Positions 5,832 to 8,451 of a stretch of DNA of 8,451 nt are shown here, piece after piece. The first letter of the stretch is position 1. Each line of letters begins with the position of its first letter. A model generated the notes under the pieces. The model was not told the DNA's origin, did not search any database, and worked only from the letters and a program-made list of their open reading frames with translations. The stretch is from an uncultured Erysipelotrichaceae bacterium (lineage in GTDB: Bacteria > Bacillota_I > Bacilli_A > RF39 > UBA660): positions 1 to 8,451 of the forward strand of contig CACXFY010000008.1 of assembly GCA_902767005.1 (NCBI GenBank), in the 5' to 3' direction. A program made the position numbers and the translations under genes.

Positions 5832-7013
5832 CTATCTATCTATTAATTTTAATGTATCTCTAGCAATTAATAATTCTTCATCAGTAGGAATAACATATAT
5901 ATCAATACTAGAATCATCACTACTGATTTTTACAACATCACTTCTAACATTATTCTTATCTAAATCTATTTTAATACCAAGACAAGTAAGTTTTTCACAT
6001 ATTTCTCTTCTAATTGGAATATTATTCTCTCCTACTCCAGCAGTAAATACTATAATATCTACTCCACCAAGTAATACGTAATATTGAGCAATATAATCAA
6101 CTATTCTTCTTACATATTTGTCTTTAGCAAGAATAGCCTTTTCATCACCCTCATCAACTTTTTCCATAATATCACGCATATCACTACTATATTCACTTAA
6201 TCCAAGTAATCCACTCTTCTTATTTAAATCATCTATTATTTCAGAAGCATTCTTGCCTTCTTTTTCCATAACAAATGGAATAATAGATGGATCTATATCA
6301 CCACTACGAGTTCCCATCATAATACCAGCAAGTGGAGTAAATCCCATAGAAGTATCAATACACTTTCCACCTTTAATAGCGCTTATACTTGCTCCATTAC
6401 CAATATGGCAACTAATTATTCTTTTATCCTTTAAGCCTAAAGTATCACTAACATACTCACTAATATATCTATGACTAGTACCATGTGCTCCAAATTTTCT
6501 AACACCATAGTCCTTATACCAACGATAAGGAACTGGATATAAATAAGTAACTTCATCTATGCTTTGATGAAAAGCTGTATCAAATACACATACCATAGGT
6601 TTATCTGGTAATATCTCTCTAAAAGCATTAATACCTAATAAATGTGCTGGATTATGTAATGGTGCATATTCCTTTAATTCTTCAATATCTTTAACTACTT
6701 CATCATTTAAAAGAACACTCTCACTATACTTACTTCCACCATGTACAATTCTATGTCCTACACCATCTATTTCATCAAGTGATTTAATAATACCTAAAGC
6801 AATTAACTTATCTAGTAATATCTTAACCGCATCAGTATGATTACTAAATTCTATTTCTTGAGTAATTTCATCTCCATCATATGAAATCTTATAGTTTCCA
6901 CCATCAATTCCTATACGATCAAATAATCCACTCGCAATTACACTTTCATTATCCATTTCGAATAAAGTAAATCTAAGTGAACTACTACCTGCATTTATAG
7001 AAATAATTTTCAT
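5832..7013 (-). CDS. ackA: Acetate kinase, copy 2 (canonical active site)
   Basis: A 393-residue ASKHA-fold kinase making ATP and acetate from acetyl phosphate and ADP, normally after phosphotransacetylase. Conserved sites are INAGSSSLRF (6-15; Asn7, Ser10, Ser12), GHRIVHGG with Arg88, PLHNPAH with His120, FDTAFH with Asp145, His177 in AHGTSH, Asn206 in CHIGNGAS, Arg236 in MGTRSGD, FTAGVGEN and Glu379 in TDEEL. Residue 176 is Ala where many family members have Phe (YGFHGTSH). Its DLNKKSGLLG..YSSDMRDI section looks closer to Bacillus-type AckA than copy 1 does. GGAG (RBS) lies 7 nt before the ATG. It is the first gene of an operon with nrnA and engB (9-nt and 1-nt gaps) and has its own promoter after the terminator of copy 1. 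The stop is TAG, unlike its neighbours. Confidence 0.96.
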   Translation of the reverse strand: MKIISINAGSSSLRFTLFEMDNESVIASGLFDRIGIDGGNYKISYDGDEITQEIEFSNHTDAVKILLDKLIALGIIKSLDEIDGVGHRIVHGGSKYSESVLLNDEVVKDIEELKEYAPLHNPAHLLGINAFREILPDKPMVCVFDTAFHQSIDEVTYLYPVPYRWYKDYGVRKFGAHGTSHRYISEYVSDTLGLKDKRIISCHIGNGASISAIKGGKCIDTSMGFTPLAGIMMGTRSGDIDPSIIPFVMEKEGKNASEIIDDLNKKSGLLGLSEYSSDMRDIMEKVDEGDEKAILAKDKYVRRIVDYIAQYYVLLGGVDIIVFTAGVGENNIPIRREICEKLTCLGIKIDLDKNNVRSDVVKISSDDSSIDIYVIPTDEELLIARDTLKLIDR

Positions 7014-7037
7014 ACTACCACTCCAATTTCTATTAAT

Positions 7038-7043
7038 ATTATA
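7038..7043 (-). promoter_or_regulatory. Promoter (-10) of the ackA2-nrnA-engB operon
   Basis: On the minus strand a perfect TATAAT lies 24 nt before the ackA2 ATG, giving a predicted start near 7031 and a leader of about 17 nt. With 17-bp spacing the -35 position falls in the T run of the upstream terminator and is weak (TTTTTT). There is no TGn extension. TGAGCTTT occurs in the terminator's right arm and again just before this -10 (direct repeat at about 7048-7055 and 7063-7070). Confidence 0.55.
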
Positions 7044-7058
7044 CTATATAAAGCTCAT

Positions 7059-7085
7059 AAAAAAAAGCTCAAATATTTGAGCTTA
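7059..7085 (-). terminator. Rho-independent terminator after ackA copy 1
   Basis: A 20-bp perfect palindrome (7065-7084; AAGCTCAAAT pairing with ATTTGAGCTT) is followed on the minus strand by eight T (7066 to 7059). It overlaps the ackA1 stop codon and separates the two acetate kinase genes into different transcripts. Confidence 0.92.
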
Positions 7086-8282
7086 TTTATTATTAACAAT
7101 CTTATAAGTATCTTTAATAATCATTAATTCTTCATTAGTAGGAACTACCCAAACAGCTACTTTAGATGACTTAGCACTAATAATACCTTCATGTACATCT
7201 TTGAATCCAGCTATTGTATCATTTACTTTCTCATCTAATTTAATACCAAGAGCATTAACTCTCTTAATAATCTTACTACGTTCTTCAGAACCATTTTCTC
7301 CTACTCCAGCAGTAAAGATAATAGCATCTACTTTTCCTTCTAATTCAATGTAATACTCAGCAATGTATTTAGCAATTCTGTCATTGTACATATTAAGCGC
7401 TAAAATTGCTCTTTCATCACCTTTAGCAGCAGCTTCTTCAACATCTCTACAATCACTAAAACCACTAACACCAAGTAATCCACTCTTCTTATTTAAATCG
7501 TTTGTAACATCACCAATACTCTCTCCTGATTCTTTACAAACATACTCTAAGATAGATGGATCAATAGCACCACTTCTAGTACCCATCATTAAACCATCTA
7601 ACGGTGTAAGACCCATTGTTGTATCATAACATTTACCATCTTTAACAGCACTAATACTAGCACCACTACCTATATGACAAATAATTAAATTAACATTTTC
7701 TTTACCTAATTTCTCTTTCATTACAGTAGTAACGTATTTATGACTAGTACCATGGAATCCATATTTTCTAACTCCATATTTTAAATACCATTCATATGGA
7801 ACTGGATAGATAAAATTCTCTTTAGGCATAGTTTGATGAAAAGCAGTATCATAAACAGCAACCATAGGTACATTTGGTAAAACTTCTTTTAATGCTTCAA
7901 TACCAGCTAAATTTCCAGGATGATGTAGAGGTCCTAACTTAGTAAGATCTTTAATACTTTGTACTACTTCATCATCAATAAGTACTGAATCACTATATTT
8001 TTCTCCACCATGTAATACTCTATGTCCTACTCCCTTAATCTCATCTAAAGATTCAACTGCTTTATGTTCTAACAATTCATCTATTAATACTTGTACAGCT
8101 TCATTATGGTTCTTTAAGTATTTTGCTCCTTTAATCTTCTCACCATTTACTTTAGTAGTCCAAAAACTATCTTCTAGACCAATCTTTTCTATATAACCAC
8201 TAATTATTACTGTCTCCTCAGGCATTTCAAATAATTGAAACTTTAAAGAACTACTACCTGCATTTACACATAAAAACTTCAT
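7083..8282 (-). CDS. ackA: Acetate kinase homologue, copy 1 (Asn-to-Ser in HxGNG motif)
   Basis: A 399-residue acetate kinase-family protein that aligns with copy 2 without gaps to residue 236, with 48 identities in the first 100 positions. Motifs present are VNAGSSSLKF (6-15), GHRVLHGG with Arg88, PLHHPGN with His120, YDTAFH with Asp145, YGFHGTSH with His177, Arg236 in MGTRSG, FTAGVGEN and Glu384/Glu385 in TNEEL. The HxGNG loop reads CHIGSGAS, so Ser206 replaces the usual Asn, and Ala239 follows MGTRSG where Asp or Asn is common. One residue is missing in the FSD-CRD segment relative to SSDMRD of copy 2. The start at 8280-8282 is preferred over an in-frame TTG at 8306, because the family begins at MKxLxxNAGSSS and AGAGGA sits 5 nt upstream. 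It has its own promoter and terminator. It is probably an active acetate or related acyl kinase, with altered kinetics possible. Confidence 0.93.
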   Translation of the reverse strand: MKFLCVNAGSSSLKFQLFEMPEETVIISGYIEKIGLEDSFWTTKVNGEKIKGAKYLKNHNEAVQVLIDELLEHKAVESLDEIKGVGHRVLHGGEKYSDSVLIDDEVVQSIKDLTKLGPLHHPGNLAGIEALKEVLPNVPMVAVYDTAFHQTMPKENFIYPVPYEWYLKYGVRKYGFHGTSHKYVTTVMKEKLGKENVNLIICHIGSGASISAVKDGKCYDTTMGLTPLDGLMMGTRSGAIDPSILEYVCKESGESIGDVTNDLNKKSGLLGVSGFSDCRDVEEAAAKGDERAILALNMYNDRIAKYIAEYYIELEGKVDAIIFTAGVGENGSEERSKIIKRVNALGIKLDEKVNDTIAGFKDVHEGIISAKSSKVAVWVVPTNEELMIIKDTYKIVNNK

Positions 8283-8287
8283 AATAT

Positions 8288-8293
8288 TCCTCT
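8288..8293 (-). promoter_or_regulatory. Ribosome binding site fixing the ackA1 start
   Basis: On the minus strand AGAGGA lies 5 nt before ATG 8282. The upstream in-frame TTG (8306) and GTG (8303) would begin before this site and fall at or next to the predicted transcription start. Confidence 0.8.
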
Positions 8294-8307
8294 CTTTCAA
8301 CACCAAT

Positions 8308-8336
8308 AAAATATCAAAAAACTAAGTAATAGTCAA
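8308..8336 (-). promoter_or_regulatory. Promoter of ackA copy 1 interleaved with a terminator
   Basis: On the minus strand TTGACT (8336-8331) and TATTTT (8313-8308) are separated by exactly 17 bp, and TGA precedes the -10 as an extended element. It is the strongest full sigma-A-type promoter in the window. The -35 lies mostly in the loop of the preceding hairpin terminator, and the spacer is the hairpin's right arm plus T run. The predicted start near 8301 gives a leader of about 18 nt. Confidence 0.72.
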
Positions 8337-8354
8337 TATTTATTACTTAGTTTT
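8316..8354 (-). terminator. Rho-independent terminator of the gene at the right edge
   Basis: A perfect 14-bp inverted repeat has arms at 8318-8331 and 8341-8354 (ACTAAGTAATA within A/T runs) and a 9-nt loop at 8332-8340. On the minus strand the right arm runs into six T (8321-8316). The left arm includes the stop codon and final Lys and Thr codons of the edge gene. Confidence 0.85.
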
Positions 8355-8451
8355 ACCTTTAGGTATTAATGCTTTATTAAAGATAATAGATGTTGCTCCT
8401 GGAAATAAATGAGCTACTTCTATATACTCATTCAATTCTTCTTTATTAATG
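8343..8451 (-). CDS. C-terminal 35 residues of an unidentified protein, cut by window end
   Basis: An open minus-strand frame enters from the right edge and ends at TAA (8343-8345). It encodes a tail with an acidic helix (INKEELNEYIEVAHLF), then PGATSIIFNKALIPKG and a basic end. A terminator begins inside its last codons, which supports a real gene end. I cannot name the product. In Bacillus the gene beside ackA is the methyltransferase-like ytxK, but too little is visible to test that here. Confidence 0.7.
   Translation of the reverse strand, partial: INKEELNEYIEVAHLFPGATSIIFNKALIPKGKTK

Noticed and set aside
6118..6474. Plus-strand open frames opposite the two ackA genes (also 7363-7629)
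   Set aside because: Both sit at the same place in the two paralogues, but only because both lie antisense to the same conserved AckA region; Ser/Pro/Ile-rich, no RBS.
1..8451. Recoded genetic code (TGA as Trp, as in many Mollicutes)
   Set aside because: All Trp codons checked are TGG and no in-frame TGA interrupts the conserved genes.
8283..8451. Riboswitch or structured leader upstream of ackA1
   Set aside because: The only structure is one hairpin that fits a terminator of the upstream gene and lies upstream of the predicted ackA1 transcription start.

Overview
The window is AT-rich (clearly below 35% GC by eye) bacterial chromosome. Every Trp I checked is TGG, every stop at a supported gene end is TAA or TAG, Arg is mostly AGA, and the ribosome binding sites are AGGAG-type. 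With Der, EngB, a NrnA-type DHH phosphoesterase and fermentative acetate kinases, this fits a low-GC Firmicute/Bacilli lineage using the standard bacterial code, plausibly an uncultured anaerobic gut relative of Erysipelotrichales, RF39 or Mollicutes. The taxonomic guess is inference. I saw no mobile element, CRISPR array, tRNA or rRNA, and nothing that looks like a defence island.

Left half, plus strand: the 3' part of der (ribosome-assembly GTPase, cut by the window start) overlaps by one base a small gene for a 96-residue protein with a SHOCT-like C-terminus, and a terminator follows. Next come two single-gene units, each with its own promoter and terminator. The first encodes a 605-residue soluble protein built of seven diverged copies of a ~67-residue unit plus a distinct tail; I do not recognise its family and it is the best candidate here for something undescribed. 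The second encodes a zinc-ribbon membrane protein with a DUF2628-like section and an extracytoplasmic C-terminal domain.

Right half, minus strand: reading leftward from the right edge there is the last 35 codons of an unidentified gene, then ackA copy 1 (399 aa) as its own transcription unit, then an apparent operon of ackA copy 2 (393 aa), nrnA and engB, with 9-nt and 1-nt gaps. The two acetate kinases are collinear but only about half identical. Copy 1 has Ser in place of the conserved active-site Asn of the HxGNG motif; copy 2 keeps it. The converging units meet at a bidirectional hairpin terminator near 4270.

The layout is very compact. At four junctions a Rho-independent terminator is followed at once by, or interleaved with, the next promoter, and the predicted leaders are only about 17-26 nt. 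Several promoters have an extended -10 (TGn) in place of a good -35. The core functions are ribosome assembly (Der, EngB), short-RNA/pAp turnover (NrnA) and substrate-level phosphorylation through acetate kinase; no pta gene is in the window.
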